A stretch of DNA of 64,000 nt. It comes from Sclerurus mexicanus. Its lineage: Eukaryota > Chordata > Aves > Passeriformes > Furnariidae. Shown here one piece after another: positions 50,201 through 63,322 of the stretch. The DNA lies in assembly GCA_013396755.1 (NCBI GenBank), contig VWZF01002534.1:1288764-1352763 (forward strand). Reading direction: 5' to 3'. The position numbers were made by a program, and so were the translations under genes. The notes beneath the pieces are model-generated. The model made no database searches. It had not been told where the DNA came from and worked only from the letters and a program-made list of their open reading frames with translations. Positions within the stretch are counted from its first letter, which is position 1; every line of letters begins with the position of its first letter.

Positions 50201-50787
50201 GGAATTGCCTGTCATGGAGGAAAACACTTCGAGGGAACACATGGAGGGTTTGCAATGCCATCCCTCGCTTCAGGAATGTAGTGGGAACGGGCTCGATGCC
50301 ATCCCAGCCCCACCCAACCCTCTAGTCCTGTCCGTTTCTGGAAAAGCGGAGTTATTTCGTTGCTTCCCCGCAAACCTGCCGCTCCTGTCAGCTCACTCCC
50401 TTCATCCGTTCCCTCAGAAAAACATAAAACACTCAACGTGACCCCCTTTGTGTGGTTTTTTAACTGTTCTGAAGTAAAAAGAGCAGAGGAGACGCTGCCA
50501 GGTGTGCCAGTCCCAGTTCACCTCAGTGCTGGGGGTGGAAAGACAAAGTCATTCCATGTTTCTGGGATACCCCGGGTTCCCGATCCATCACTCATCCAGT
50601 GAGAGTCCAATAAGCGCTTCTGGCGCTCCAGAAATCCTGTCAGCAAAGCCACAATTGCCCCAAATTTAGTGTAGGTTGGCCGTGATCACAAAACTGAGCT
50701 ACTGCCTCACCCTGAGACGCTGGCTCGAGAGAGAGCCCAACAATTCAGCCCATACTTCATGGCTGCACGTTTTTCACAAAAACACAA
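44248..50787. other. Unique noncoding DNA
   Basis: No supported gene. T-rich simple sequence lies at 44802-44811. A G8-T5-C6 hairpin-like string lies at 45004-45022. The part at 45520-45700 holds a MEF2-type site and TAATTA and may be regulatory. GC-richer stretches lie at about 46400-46800 and 49990-50340. Open frames of up to 133 codons are not recognised. Confidence 0.55.
45588..45597 (-). promoter_or_regulatory. MEF2-type site
   Basis: The minus strand reads CTATTTATAA, a full match to the MEF2 consensus YTAWWWWTAR. A TAATTA core lies 14 bp downstream at 45611-45616 and GATAATTAAG lies about 60 bp upstream. Single matches like this are common in AT-rich DNA, so binding is only a possibility. 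Confidence 0.25.
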
Positions 50788-50868
50788 AATTCAGAGGAAT
50801 TTTCTCCACAGAAAGGGTGGTCAGGAATTGGAAGGGGCTGCCCGGGGAGGGTTGGAGCCCTCTCTGCA
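50788..50868 (+). mobile_element. CR1 LINE fragment
   Basis: About 80 bp in plus orientation: 'ttttctccacagaaagggtg', 'gtcaggaattggaaggggc', 'tgcccggggagggttggagc'. This block normally lies some 200 bp before the CR1 3' end. Neither the 3' terminus nor further upstream CR1 is recognised in the next few hundred bases, so the copy is truncated or decayed at both ends. Confidence 0.8.
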
Positions 50869-51424
50869 CACACAGGGGTGAGGAGCAGAAACGGGCACCT
50901 CCTGCAGCAGACTCTGCTCTCCATCTGACACCTCAGACCTCAAAGCCACAAGAACATTTCCACTGGAGCCTCCCAAGCTGCCTGCACTGAAGGGGGTCTG
51001 GTAAATCAGCCACAGGATGTCACAGCCACTCTGTGTCCCTCAGAGCTCCAGCCGGGACTGGAAAAAACAAGACCAGAACCAAGCTCATCACTAAAAGGAC
51101 TCATCTCCTGAAAATTGGTTATTCCAAAGCAGAAGACACTGATTTCTGATGGAATTTTCAGGGGAGGCAACACCATAACATCTTGTGTTCAGGCAGAACC
51201 CCCAAGTGGAAAGAACATGAGATCCAGACATTCAAACCAAGATACAATGAGGAGGAGACAAATTCTCCATGTGGATAACACTTGCCACTACCACAGCAGG
51301 GTTTTAACCTGTTTGACAAGGGACAAACCCAGGAAGAAGTGAGGGCAGAAAGGGGTTATCCAAGTTATGCACCTGTCAGAAAAATGTCACAAATGACATT
51401 TGTCTTTGATGCAAAGTGCACAAA
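50869..51424. other. Unique DNA between CR1 fragments
   Basis: No gene or further repeat is recognised with confidence. Heavily decayed CR1 could be present because recognisable CR1 lies on both sides. Confidence 0.4.
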
Positions 51425-51570
51425 GGTGAGCCCTGCCTCCAGCTCTGGGGTCCCAGCACAGAAGGACATGGAGCTCTTGGAGACAGTCCAGAGGAGTCAC
51501 CAAGATCAGAGGGACGGAGCAGCTCTGCTGAGAGGAAAGGCTGAGAGAATTGGGATTATTCCAGCCAACA
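51425..51570 (+). mobile_element. CR1 LINE fragment
   Basis: About 145 bp in plus orientation from upstream of the CR1 3' end: 'cctccagctctggggtccca', 'gcacagaaggacatggagct', 'cttggagacagtccagagg', then 'ctgagagaattgggattatt', 'ccagccaaca'. These correspond to the consensus wording 'agctctgggg...aaggacatggag...gtccagag...gagctggggttgttcagcc'. This block belongs upstream of the block found at 50788 but lies downstream of it, so the two are separate insertions or a rearrangement. The 150-codon frame over it is not a gene. Confidence 0.85.
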
Positions 51571-52086
51571 CTGTGGGTTTGTTTCTTAAATGTTTAATTA
51601 AACGTTATCAGGCTGAAGATCAGTTTATTCCCACAAAAGGTTCTCTGGATGGCTGTTCTACAGCAAGCAAACAGCAGTTAAGAGAAAATCAAAGTGTAGC
51701 TGTTGCAATGACGCCCTGCTGGTTCTGCATGTAGATGAACCCTAAAAACAGGCAATAGCTGAGTTGTTGGGGGCATGTGCTTGAAAAGAACCCGGAGTGT
51801 TGTGTGCACATTCAAAATTGCAGAGCAGTTAATTGGGTGCCTCTGGCTCCAGGCAGAGAAGAGATGGGAATTGAAATGGAATAATAGTGCAGTCTGCAAG
51901 CAGGAAAGCATAAAGGGGGAGAAGCAAATCACTGAGAAGCACACAATTCTTACTCCTATCTCTGCATGCAGGAAGACAAGATATAACCCAGAGCTGAGCA
52001 GCAGCCTGTAGCTGATTTTTAATAGTTTAATGCAAAAAAATATATGAAAGAAAGAAACAATTCTTCTTTCTGCTCTTGTAATGCAT
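51571..52086. other. Unique DNA between CR1 fragments
   Basis: No gene is recognised. The 235-codon minus-strand frame at 51678-52385, the longest in the window, starts within the CR1 copy at 52087-52398 and continues through this spacer, so it is a chance extension and not a coding sequence. Confidence 0.5.
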
Positions 52087-52398
52087 CTTAGAATCAGAGA
52101 ATGGTTGGGGTTGGAAGGGACTTGAAGATCATCTTTTTCCACCCCCTGCCCTGGGCAGAGATACCTTCCACTAGCCCAGATTGCTCCAACCTGGCCTTGG
52201 GCACTCCCAGGGCTGGGACAGCCACAGCTTCTCTGGGCACCCTGTGCCAGGGCCTGCCCACCCTCCCAGGGAAGAATTTTTTCCCCCAATATCCCACCTA
52301 ACCCTGCTCTCTGCCAGAGTGAAGCCATTCCCTGTGTCCTGTCCCTCCCCGTAAATAGGATCTCCACCTTTCCTGTTGTCTCCATTCAGGTGCTACTC
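52087..52398 (-). mobile_element. CR1 LINE 3' fragment (longest copy)
   Basis: About 310 bp of the CR1 3' region in minus orientation. On the plus strand, in order: 'gaatcagagaatggttgggg', 'ttggaagggacttgaagatc', 'accttccactagcccagatt', 'gctccaacctggccttggg', 'cacagcttctctgggcaccc', 'gtgccagggcctgcccaccc', 'gtgaagccattccctgtgtc', 'gtaaataggatctccacctt', 'attcaggtgctactcg'. The match fades after about 52398. The terminal ATTCTATG repeat is reduced to one decayed unit at the 52087 end. The copy is 5' truncated and has no reverse transcriptase sequence. Confidence 0.96.
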
Positions 52399-55300
52399 GA
52401 GCAACACCAAACCTTGGGAAATGTGCTTTATTCCTTAACCCCAATGTCTTTATCACATTCCAGACTCTCAATAGCTCTACCAGGTCTCCAACTCGTGTTG
52501 CCTCCTCACCCACTGCACTTCCAGAGCTTCGGGAAGAACTTAGGCTGAACTTTTCTAGGAGGTCTCACACTGTTTTATCAGTCCACTGAGCACAGGGATC
52601 CAGAGAAAAACTGAGTGTTTTTTAAACACCCCACATATAATTAGATCTTCCAAGTCATTATTTCCCCCTGCAGCGACAATTGTCCTGCCAGAAACGAGTG
52701 TCTAAAGTCCTGTTCCATGTATTATCTCAGTACATAATGGAAAGCCAACAAACAGTGAAATCCAGGGTATTCATTTCCAGAGTTCTGCAGTGGCTTTGGA
52801 TTTCACTCTATTTGGGCCTGACAGCTTGGCAGAAGAGAAGAAAATTGTCAAGGAGCACGAGGTTGTTCCTACAAATCGAGTCTTTAAGGGAAGCATCACC
52901 TTAGAAAAAGCTTTTTAGATCGTAGTAGCTCAAAATGGCCTTTAAGGAGGAGCAGTGAGTTACCTAAAAACTACCCAAGTCACCCCGGGAAGTTTCTCTC
53001 CATGACAGCAGAGAAACCAGTAACAGGCAGGAGAGCTGGCAGCAGGAGGGCTGGGGACATCCAGGCTGCTCAAGGAAAACACCACAGCTAAGTACATATC
53101 CTAAACCTTTCCAGAACCCTCCCCCAGGAGCTGCTAATCCTTCAGAACCCCCAAGAAATAAGCTTGAAAATTAGTTTAAAACTAGTTATCTGTATTTACT
53201 GAGCTGGTTTTTGCTTAATTACATCTGAAGTTCTTCAAGCACAAGGACCCATTACAAAAGAGTGGGAGGAACCACAAGGAGAGAACTGAGGACTGTCCTA
53301 ACCGGGGCACTGAAGGTTTCTCTAACCAGAGTGTAGGACTGAAAAACGTGCTTTCCACCCCAATACCATTAATCTGGAAAACAGAGTGGGTGGGAATAAC
53401 CCTCCTATTTTCTCCCCTCACCCACAAAGCAAACTTTTGCCTGCCAAGGCCAGACTGACAGAACACACTGTCTGCAATGCTGACCTTTTTAAGGAAAAAA
53501 GCAACACTTCTGAGTTGAGCAGAACCAGAATATCACGATATTTGGTGTGACGTATGAACTGCCTTGTGCTGGAATTACTCCACACGCTAAACTGCTGGAA
53601 GTTTCTCAGTGACTCCTCATGGTACATTTCTACATCTCCTTGTAGCTCTTCCCGCAGGAAAACCAGACAGAATAAAACCTTGGTCTGATTTTTCCACAGC
53701 TTGTTCCCAGCAAATAAAGACAACCCTACTGCAAAGTAGATCCTGGGTCAGGGAACCTCCTCACAGAACAGCATTTGATGCTTCTACGCAACTCCAAAGA
53801 GGGGCAATTCATTCATTTTGGCCTGGGACTGTGACACAAAGTCCATTCCCACCCCAGGGAGCACCAGCCAAAATTCAGGCCTTCCCCATCCTCAATAAAT
53901 ACCCAAAATAAAGATTATGCGGTCGAGATCTCAGTAGTTTTTCAAGGCTTTTGTGAGTTTTTGCTGGGCAGGACAGGTTGTCCCAACGTGCTGGGTCCCT
54001 TCTCTGCTGGCCTTAAATAAATTGGAATTAAGTATCCCTTAGTGTCCCTTGTGATATTCATGTTCAGGTCACAGAACTCCCTGCCTTATCCAGAGCTCAT
54101 TCAGGCACAGGAGGGACTGACTAGGCTTCCCAGCTGGATATCCTGGAACTGTAGGAGCCACTCAAAAACTTTCCAATTAACACCGCAGTCCTCTGTGCAG
54201 CACAAGGCCAGGCCCAAGATTTATAAGCTCTTGTCATGTTGCTCAAAGTCACCATCTCATTTTTATCTCTGTTGCTGTTCTCTATCTCTGCCTACAAATG
54301 GAAGGTCAAAGTTTTAGGTGTGTTTCTGGGCACTTGTCAAAATTGATGTCATGGAAAAACAAAGCTCTTGCAGGATTTATTCTCCGGTAACACCACTGTG
54401 CCGAACAGAACCGAGTAAATTATGTGGTGATTGCCCAGTCACATTCCCAGGAGCCAACACCACAAATACAAAATTCAAGAATTCCACCTCCACATCCCAA
54501 AGCGTGTGAGGTCGCCAAGTCCTGGAGCAATGGGGGAAAGGAATCATCCTTCAGAAGCTTTTGGTTGTGAAAGCTTCACTGAACAGCGTCTGAGCACCGA
54601 GCCACACGTGCAGATGCACACACAGAGCCCATGGCTGGATGCTCAGGATGTTCCAAATCAAACCTTACATTTATCTGGGAAGTGGCAAAGACACAAAGGT
54701 TGAAATAGAGGAGGCCCCTAGTCTGCACCCAGCTGTTGTGCAGATGTGTAGCACAATGGCTGTGATCCTGGGCATCAAAGGCACACAGGGAACTAATTTG
54801 CAAAGTTAAGTACCTGCAGGTAAGAAAGGGCCTTAAATATTCTCTCTCTTAAAGCAAATTATGCCCAAGTCAGGAACATCCAGGGAGAAGTCCTATGGAA
54901 AAAAGTTCAGCTAAAGGGACATACTAAATACTAATACTTTTCTATCACCAGCAAGTTTCAAAATGCCAAACAAGATTATTGTTAAGAAACATTTATACAT
55001 TGATCTAAGAATCTACAGAATGAAAAAACCATCTTGCTCCCCTTAAAAAAAGTTGGCTTTTGTTATGTAAATCAGTGGTGAGAACTGAAACCCAGCATTA
55101 AAAACTTGATACTTTGAGATCCTCTGCAGGTGAGATGCAGAATTTTGAAAGTATGCCTGTGGAAAACAGGGCTATTTTCAACCACCATCTCTTTCTAGTC
55201 ATGATGAAACATTTCCATCCCTCAACACTGCTCTGCAATGGACATTAAAGCAGTTTTACCTTGCAAAGCACTTCACTTGTTGACAGTGAATATGAACTAA

Positions 55301-58300
55301 CTCTGCTCCCTGTGCTGCTGGATTAAAAATCAGGCCTGAATGGGGATTTATTTACAGCCCAATTATCTGATGCAATTCAAATGAATAGCTGTTAGGTGGA
55401 CAGATCCTTCGGCTCCCATAAAAGCTCTGCAGGTTCCAAGGAGAGCTGCCCAGTCCCCATTACTGTGTGAAGGGGAATTCACCCAGTCCTTGCACTGGAG
55501 CTGCAGGTGGGGCACGTGGCAGGCACTGACCCCAAACACTGACCCCAAAGCCCCTCGGAGCCACTGAACCACATGTTGGACAGGCATCCATCCAGGGAAC
55601 ATCCACTGCTTTGCTCCTTTCCTCCAAATTCCTACTTAGTCATGCAGTTTTACAGATGATGCTTTCCAAGCAACACCAAATCTGACTAAAGTTTGAGATA
55701 CTGAAGGATTTAACAACCCTTTTTTATTCTTCCTTTATCTGTACATGCTGTAAAGATTTATTATTTTAAATACAGGACTTCTCCAGCATCAATTTCCTCA
55801 GCTGGAATTTTACAGCATCCATGTGCTGATACCTGTTGAAACACACATTAAAAAAAAAAATCTCTGCTTCCTCCACTTCCCAAAATTCAAGTTATGCACA
55901 AATACACCTGGCAAACCTGCTATTACCAAATAATGACTATATCAATGTGGTGTAACAGGGTAGTAAAACAAAACCACAAACCTGTATTTAAGCTACAGGA
56001 ATCTGAAACTAAGATTTAATACTTGACCTACAATGCTGAGCCTTTATTTGCTGTGAAAGCTGAGGGGAATAGATTGATTCTTCATCATCACAGACATGAA
56101 TAAGAACCCACTAAGTCTAATGCATTTTTTATTGCAGCTTGAAAAGAAAGCTAACCAAGTGTATACTCATATAAATTATAGCAATGGGTATTTAAAGCAC
56201 ATTAAGACACAAATCACTAAAGACAGTGTCACATCAAGCATGACAAACACTGCTGGAACAGTCCATGCTTGAAATCTAAGTCCGAATAAATAAATTACTT
56301 TAGAATCAAAGCAGTAGATAATTTTAGGCTTATAGTAAAGTGAATTAAAGGAATGGCAAGTTCAGAATCTTTCACTCCCACCAAAGGGTGATTTCCTATC
56401 TTGCAGCTGCTGTTTATTCTTGTATTGAATCAATCCCTACACACAATAACAACGACCACAATTTTCCCACCCAAGGATTGCTCTGTTTGAAATGACCAAG
56501 GAAATATTCCAACTGGAAACTCAGTATAGAGCAAGATAAAATAATGCTGTGGCATAAAGGTGTCCAAGGCCATCTGATGGCCTTCAGTGTTTTCAGTGGA
56601 AAACAATTTAAAATTATAGAAAAAAACAAGGGTCCAGTTTGAAGGGATATCCTTTTTTGTATAAATCAAAGTCACCCCTGATTTAGCTTGGAGAGTCATT
56701 CTACCTAATGAAGTTATTGCAGTTCCAATTTCAGTTCCCACTCCAGGATGGGTTTTTCAGTCTCAGTGCTGGTTACAAGCACGGGAAGGAAACCAGCAGA
56801 GCACTCTTGAAGGGCTGCTGCAAAGAAGAGCATTTCTATCAGCAAGTTGCCTTTGCTACTCAGAAAAGTAGCAAAGTTCGGAAGTCTGGGAAAAAAGTGT
56901 CCTTCAAAGCATCACATTAATTCCAAGTAAACTTTTCACTAAACCGAGTCAAAGTTTAATTAGGCCATCAAGGTAAATGTTGGTGACTGAACATTCCTGA
57001 GGTTTGTCATGGGTGAGATCTGCCTGCCAAGGATCTACCCCACATTCCTTTAAGGAGCCTCAAAGCAGCTCTGGGGCTGCAGCACCAAGAGGCAAATCAG
57101 GCTTGAACAGACTCACTTTCTTCTCCTGCGAGTGGAATCTAAAAGGCAGCAGAGAGTGAGAGGGGAGATGAAAGCTGGGAGAAGTCGTCTGAAAATTATC
57201 ATCAATAAAATCCCTGTATCTAGAATAGGTCTCACAAGCTCCAAGTGAGCAAAAGGGACCTCTCTGGAGACCCTAATGGTGACATTTGCAAGGAATGACG
57301 ATATTCAAATTATCATCTCTCTGTGCAAGATGAGAGGTGTTCAAAGGGCAGGCTGAAGTTCAGAGTAGTTTTACTCTTCTCTGGCACTCCCCTGGCTCTC
57401 CTCAGGTCTCCAGTGAGGGGCTGCCTTCTGCTGCCTCGTGGCAAGTCAAACATGAGAGACCTTCACAAGTCAAACACACTTGGAGCTGCAAAGGCACATT
57501 TTAACTCCCTGCCCTCGGTCGCCTCCTCTTTCAAGAGTCACTCATGAAAGACCCGAAGTGGGGACATGAAATCCAGCCCTCCTCTCATGCTTTAAAGCAC
57601 TTGGAAGGTGTTTCTGTGCCACACGAAACGGAGCAGAGCTGGGAACAAGTGTTTCCTAAACCAGGAGAGGGCATTCATGACAATTAAGATGTGGTTGAGC
57701 CTCTGTTCTGGCTGCTCTTGCTGCTGGCGAGCCCGAACAACAAACACACCCTCCTGAAGGTGACTGACCTGGGGGAGGCAGTGTGTGCATCAAAGGACAC
57801 ACGATTCTCTGTAATTTGGACTTTAATACCTCCTTAATCATGCTTATAAAGAGCTCAGCAGCATCTGAGCCTGTCATTGCAATGCACGCATGCAATTCAT
57901 CACACCTGAAAACCAGTCTCACTTGGCAGGAGACAAAAGTTAGGGGGAGGGGGAAAAAGTCTGAGCTTCTGTTCAGTTTTCACTATTTGTTTTCAGTTGC
58001 TCACAAAATGTTAATCCATATTAGAAAGAAGGAAAAAACTCTAAAAACCCAGTTAAAAAAAATCCGATTTTCCCTAAAAAAACCCAGGTGTATTTGGACA
58101 TGGCAGTAACCACCCAGTTAAATGCAAGAGAATAACTGAAATAAAGGAAATTTTCCTCTCATTTCCAAGGCCTGCAGGACCAGCCTTTCCTGCTAATGAA
58201 AGGCCACTGATTTCAGCAGCAAGGTTGGATTTCAAGTCATTGCCCCTGTCCAAGTAATTACCCTGTTCAGTGTCTGAGCCTTGTTCGGTTACAAGCCCTG

Positions 58301-61300
58301 AGACAAACAGGTCAAATACTAAAATATTGCCTGAATTAAAGATTTTCCCTCAATGATGACTGCAGGACAAAACCTAAGTTGTATCCAAAACTCTCCTCAC
58401 ACTCTGCTAATAAACACCTTAATCACAGTATCCACGTGCCATTTCAGCTTTATTGGTGCTATTTCATTTTAGGCTCCTAAATGAACAGCACGCTGTTAAA
58501 AGGGACAGATTGACAGCACTATAAATTCCTGTTCATCCAGTTAAAAATAATCATCTACAAACACAGGAGCCTCCCCACAAAACCCCATTCACCAAGATGA
58601 TACCATGTGAATTTAAATAAAAATTAAACCATTAAAAACAGGTTCATCCTGGCATGGAGAGATGCATCTTAAAAGACCCCCAGCCCTTAATCCTTGGATT
58701 TCTCATGGTGCCTCCACCTCAGCACAGGGATGGATTTGTTCCTGCTCTACATCCTTGTTCTCCCAAAGGAATGTGATGCTCAGGACACATTGTTCCCCTT
58801 AGCAAAATGCAACTTTAGTAGCTGCGACTGAAGACAGGCACTAACAAAGAATATCTTCTAATGTCACCTAATAAATATTCTAGAAACATTCAGATGTTTC
58901 ACTCATGCTTTAAATATTTTAGAGTCCCTACTGTCTATAAAAATAAACTTGAGGGCAGTAAAATTAAGCAAATGGAAAAGAGAGGGGGGAAAAAAAAGAA
59001 ACCTTGAGATGGTTTATCAACAAGATGAATTTCATATTAGAAAAAGTCATCAGTTTCTTTTAAGAAAAAGCAGGCAGTTTAATTAAATCCAGGCCTTTGA
59101 CCTGACAGAGCAGTGATTCTTCAGCACTAGAGGTCTGTGCGTGGCCCCTGCTCCCACTTTACAGCACAGCTGGCTCTCCAAACCGGAGAATCCAGGAGGG
59201 GAGGGCTGTATTCACTGAGAGTTACTGCAGGATTTCTCCAGCAGAGATGAGATGGACAGAAAGACTTTCACTTCGAATGAAGCTTAACAAGAAACTATGA
59301 AACCGAGTCACAGTAACTGATACTGCTGGTTATGCATTTTGTGGAAGATCACAGAGAAAAAACTCTAACCAGCCTTATTTTACATTACTTATTTCAGCTG
59401 CTGACTACTGACACAGCTTAGGGTTACACCTTGCAAGGTTTTGAAGAATAAATGGCTTTCTTGATTATTTAATGCTGTTTATTTTTAGCATGTAACAATG
59501 TGCCCAGCTGTGGTTCCAGAAGCTGTAGGCAGTGGCAGCCACAAGTGGAATTTCCTCCAGGTGATGTGGAACAGTCATCCCAGAGCTGGGAAGGGCTCCC
59601 TGGGATCCGTGGGAAAGGGAAAATATAAATCATTAAAAGAAACACCCCAATGTCTGGGCTAGTGAATTCAACAATTGTTGCACACTAGATCAGGTCCAGA
59701 CACCTGAGATGTGGCTGTTTTATCAGGAGAACAGATTGAGCCAATTCCCAGTGTTTAGTGGCACATAAAATCACACCTCGTGGAGCAGGAGGCACTTCTA
59801 GAAGAGTTAAATGAAATACAGGTTAACTCGGAGCCTATTTAAAGCAGTGCTTTTTAAATCTGATGCCATTTAACCATGGAGTAATGGTTATTTGATGCCA
59901 TTTAATTAAGAGCACACACTTTTAAAAAGGGATCTCAAGAGGTTGTACAAGATTAGCTTTATGCACTCACCCTGAATTCTTGCCTTCTTCTGCCAGCTTG
60001 GGCCACTAACCCCAGAGTCAAGCAAGGCAAGAAAAGCCAGTCTTAATGGACAAGGGCAATTGTGCTCCCTCATCCCCAGGGTCTCCAGCCCTATCCCTGA
60101 TATCAACACATGGATTTAGAAGAGGAATCCAGAGCACAAGGCTGTGGAGCAGCAGAGGCAAACCAGGCAGGCTGGGATTCAGCACAGCTCTCCTCACTGA
60201 CAGGCATTTCACAGGGATTGCACCTCAGGCAAAATTAAACTCAGTTTTACGACTCAAGGTTAAGACAGGTGTAAATCAGCAGAGCTGTGCGGAGTTTGCT
60301 GTGACTCCACCAATTTCTATCAGACGAGATAAGACCTGCCAAGACTTTATTTAAATCACTACTTCAGTGTGGCTTTATTAAGTGATCAGAGCATATGTTT
60401 CTTTTTTGTCTTTAACAATAATAAATCACCATGAACTGACATGGAAACAGCAGAAGGGACAGAGTACAACATATTAAGTCTTCCATATACTGTTGATATT
60501 TGATGAAACTACTGCACATGGAAGGGCTGTTCCCTAAGGGAAAGTATCTGAAATCCTGAAAATATAAACCAAATTATTACCTGCAAATAGTCTGATCAGA
60601 TAACTTGGGTTATATTATCACCCTTTTTACAGCTTCTTATACAGCAGATGAATAAAAACATGAAATTGAGGGGGAGAACTTTGAACCCTGGATGGATTGC
60701 AAACACTGCGAGTCAACCCAAGCAACACCAGCTGAGCCAATAGACAGAGTTGCACATCAAAAAGAGAATGTTTATAAATATGAACCATGGGTATGTTTTG
60801 GGTTTGGTTGGTTTCCCCCCAACAGAAGTCCTTGAAGGTATCTGAAATTATCAGATATTTGCATAATGAAAGCCACAGGAAAACGATTATTTAACTGATT
60901 TTAATTCACAGCCTTTAGGGTCTGATTGGATGCTCATTGAAGTCAGTAGGAGTCTTCCTGTTTAATTCATGAGTTCAGAACAGACCTTTTTCTGCAGCTA
61001 CAATGAAAGGGAGATAAAAGGGCTGATTCTGGGGCACATGTTCTCTTCAAGCCAGAATTGCCAGAATCAGTCCCTTCAGGGCTTTCGTGCAGCCCTACAG
61101 GGAGGGTGGGAGAAGAGAATTGCACCCACAAGATAACCAGGTGAAAATAAAGCCAGCCACTGTTAAACTGTGCAGCAGTGACCCAGCCAGCGGTTCCTCC
61201 CACACAGCTGGGTTATTCCCAGAGAAATACACTGGTTTCTGCAGAGCTGCCCCAGATCGCACCCTGCAACTTCTCCACTGCCACACTGGACTATGTCAAA

Positions 61301-63272
61301 GTCCGACTTTGCAATTTTAGGCACAAAATTACAAATCTCAAGCCCTCGACTTGTGTTCGACCACCAGAGCGACCACTAGTTTCCATTCACTGTTTAAAAG
61401 CCTGAAAACAAGTGACATCTACTTTCTAACGCTCACATTTCAAAACATATCCAGAGTAAACATCTCCAGTGGGAAGCACCTTCAGATGCATAATCCAGAG
61501 AAGTACTGAGGGGAAGGCAACAAAAGTAAGCAACAAACCCCAACTGTTCTTTCAGATCTGGCACCTGCTGTGTCTTCAGGCAGCGTGGAGCTGAGGAGAA
61601 TTAACGTAGCAAACTAAGTGGTGACTGCCTGGGTTCTGAACCAAATCCTAAAGAAATCCTCCAACGGGTTTGTTTTGTTGGAGGTTGCTTAGCAGGAAAA
61701 AGAAAAAAAAAGCAGGATTTTCCTGCACAACAATAAAGAGGTAAAACTGCACAGAAGTGCTCTTTCCATCCTGCTTATATTAGCCTGGATATTTCCACTG
61801 ATGCGTTAAGGAACACACAGAGCCCTACAACTCCAGCATCCTGTAAAACACTCCTGTGCTCTAATTCCAAATCTCTGCTTTGCCAGAGGAGTCTCTTCTC
61901 AATTCAGGGAATCCTGTCCCTGTTACACAGCAGTGACTTCAGGGAGGCAGCAGGAACTGGGCAATTCCACACGGTACCGTTTTCTGACAGACAAACACTT
62001 TACTATTGTGCTCTTTTCTATTTTAAGAGGACACAGCATCTCCCTGATGAGTTAGTCTCAAACACACAATCATTTGGGCAAGCACGAACTTCAGCAACTG
62101 GTGGCATTTGGCACTGTCTTCCTAAAATCCCCGTTACCTTGAGAGCAGCTCAGATGGAGAGAGGTCACCCTACAAGGAGGCAGCTCCTTTGGGGCCATTG
62201 CTTTTTCCAAGCAGATCTTGTCTCACTTCTGCAATATTGAGCTTCTCTTCCACTGCTCTGGAATGATCTCCAAGTGCATCTGGAGTCTCAGTGATTTATT
62301 AGCTTCTGGCACGTGTCTCTCTGCACCCCGCATATCTTTAGCTCTGCATCTCTACCCAGCTGCCAGAGCCTGCCCATATCACTGTTTGCATCTGTTTTGG
62401 GCACAGTCTGATGGCTCTCACTGTCTTCTGGCTTTGAAACGATGCTGTTTTACCACAGAACCTGTCAGAAATGGCCACCTGCACGCTGAGCCTCTGTAAG
62501 GGATTAGCAGATCAAGTCCCAGAGCTGTTCCTGTGTGAAATCCCAGCCTGTGTCCAACCTAAACCCATCTGGCAGGCAAAGGTATCGACACCATCCTCTT
62601 ACAGCAGCTGGAACAAAACCTAATGAAATGCAATTAGGAATTTATCTTTCTCAGACAATTACAAGTGCAGCCTTCAGAGAGGCCACTGTACCCACTGGAT
62701 GTGCTTTATCTCAGATTTTCACTTAAACTAATGGCTTCTAAATGACTGGAGTGGAAAATTAAGAATGCAATGCTGCACTTTAGAAAGCATTTGCATTTCA
62801 GTTCATATGCTGTTAAATTTCCATTAAAATCTACAATTAGACACAGATTTTTAACTCATAAGATATGGTAATAGAAGGAAACAAGGTGAATGGGGAGTGA
62901 TCCCTTCTGAAGGCAGCAGAATTTCTGGATATCTGCCTTCCTCAGTGTACCCTGTGACTATTCAGTGTCACATGCCCTTTGTTCTGGGGAAACAACCTGA
63001 AAGAAGTTACAAGCTACTCGAAAATTAAACTCTTCAGCTTCTATTTTTTCCCAATCAAGTCCAAAACCCATTCTCCAAGGTCTACAACAATGGTTAAGAA
63101 TTCCAGGATATTCAACAAATACACTGATGCATTAGTGGGTTAATTCCAAAGCTGTATAAAGATGATATTTTCAAATGGCAAAATAATCTATTTAAACAAC
63201 AGAGTATTCAACAACCTTTTGTGCAAGAAACAGAAACATGGTGTTTCACTGAGGAAATGAACTGCACTTTGC
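52399..63272. other. Unique noncoding DNA
   Basis: This is a long stretch without any gene or transposon I can support. Small features are a perfect 13-bp tandem duplication at 55524-55549, a run of 11 A at 55850-55860, a purine tract near 58974-59001, a non-repetitive AT-rich patch at 57780-57930 with a T-box half site, and a hairpin bracketed by 13-bp direct repeats at 59861-59905. Open frames do not exceed 108 codons and are not recognisable. Confidence 0.55.
55524..55549 (+). repeat. 13-bp perfect tandem duplication
   Basis: The unit cactgaccccaaa occurs twice in direct succession without mismatch. It is a minor replication-slippage product. Confidence 0.9.
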
Positions 63273-63322
63273 AGTGAGACATTAGGAGCTGCCTGGGAAG
63301 GTGGTGGACTCATCTTTGCCAA
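63273..63322 (+). mobile_element. Possible CR1 fragment, strongly decayed
   Basis: The plus strand reads 'cattaggagctgcctgggaa' and 'ggtggtggactcatctttgc', similar to the CR1 block 'cattggaa...ggctgcccagggaggtggtggagtcacc'. Only about 50 bp match and neither flank continues convincingly, so chance or a different low-grade similarity is possible. Confidence 0.45.

Noticed and set aside
51678..52385. Longest open frame, 235 codons, minus strand
   Set aside because: It starts within a CR1 3' fragment whose 3' region is noncoding, then runs through unique sequence, and resembles no protein family I recognise.
61355..61380. CTCF-like ccaccagagcgacc
   Set aside because: At least two mismatches in the core positions of the CTCF consensus, so binding is unlikely.
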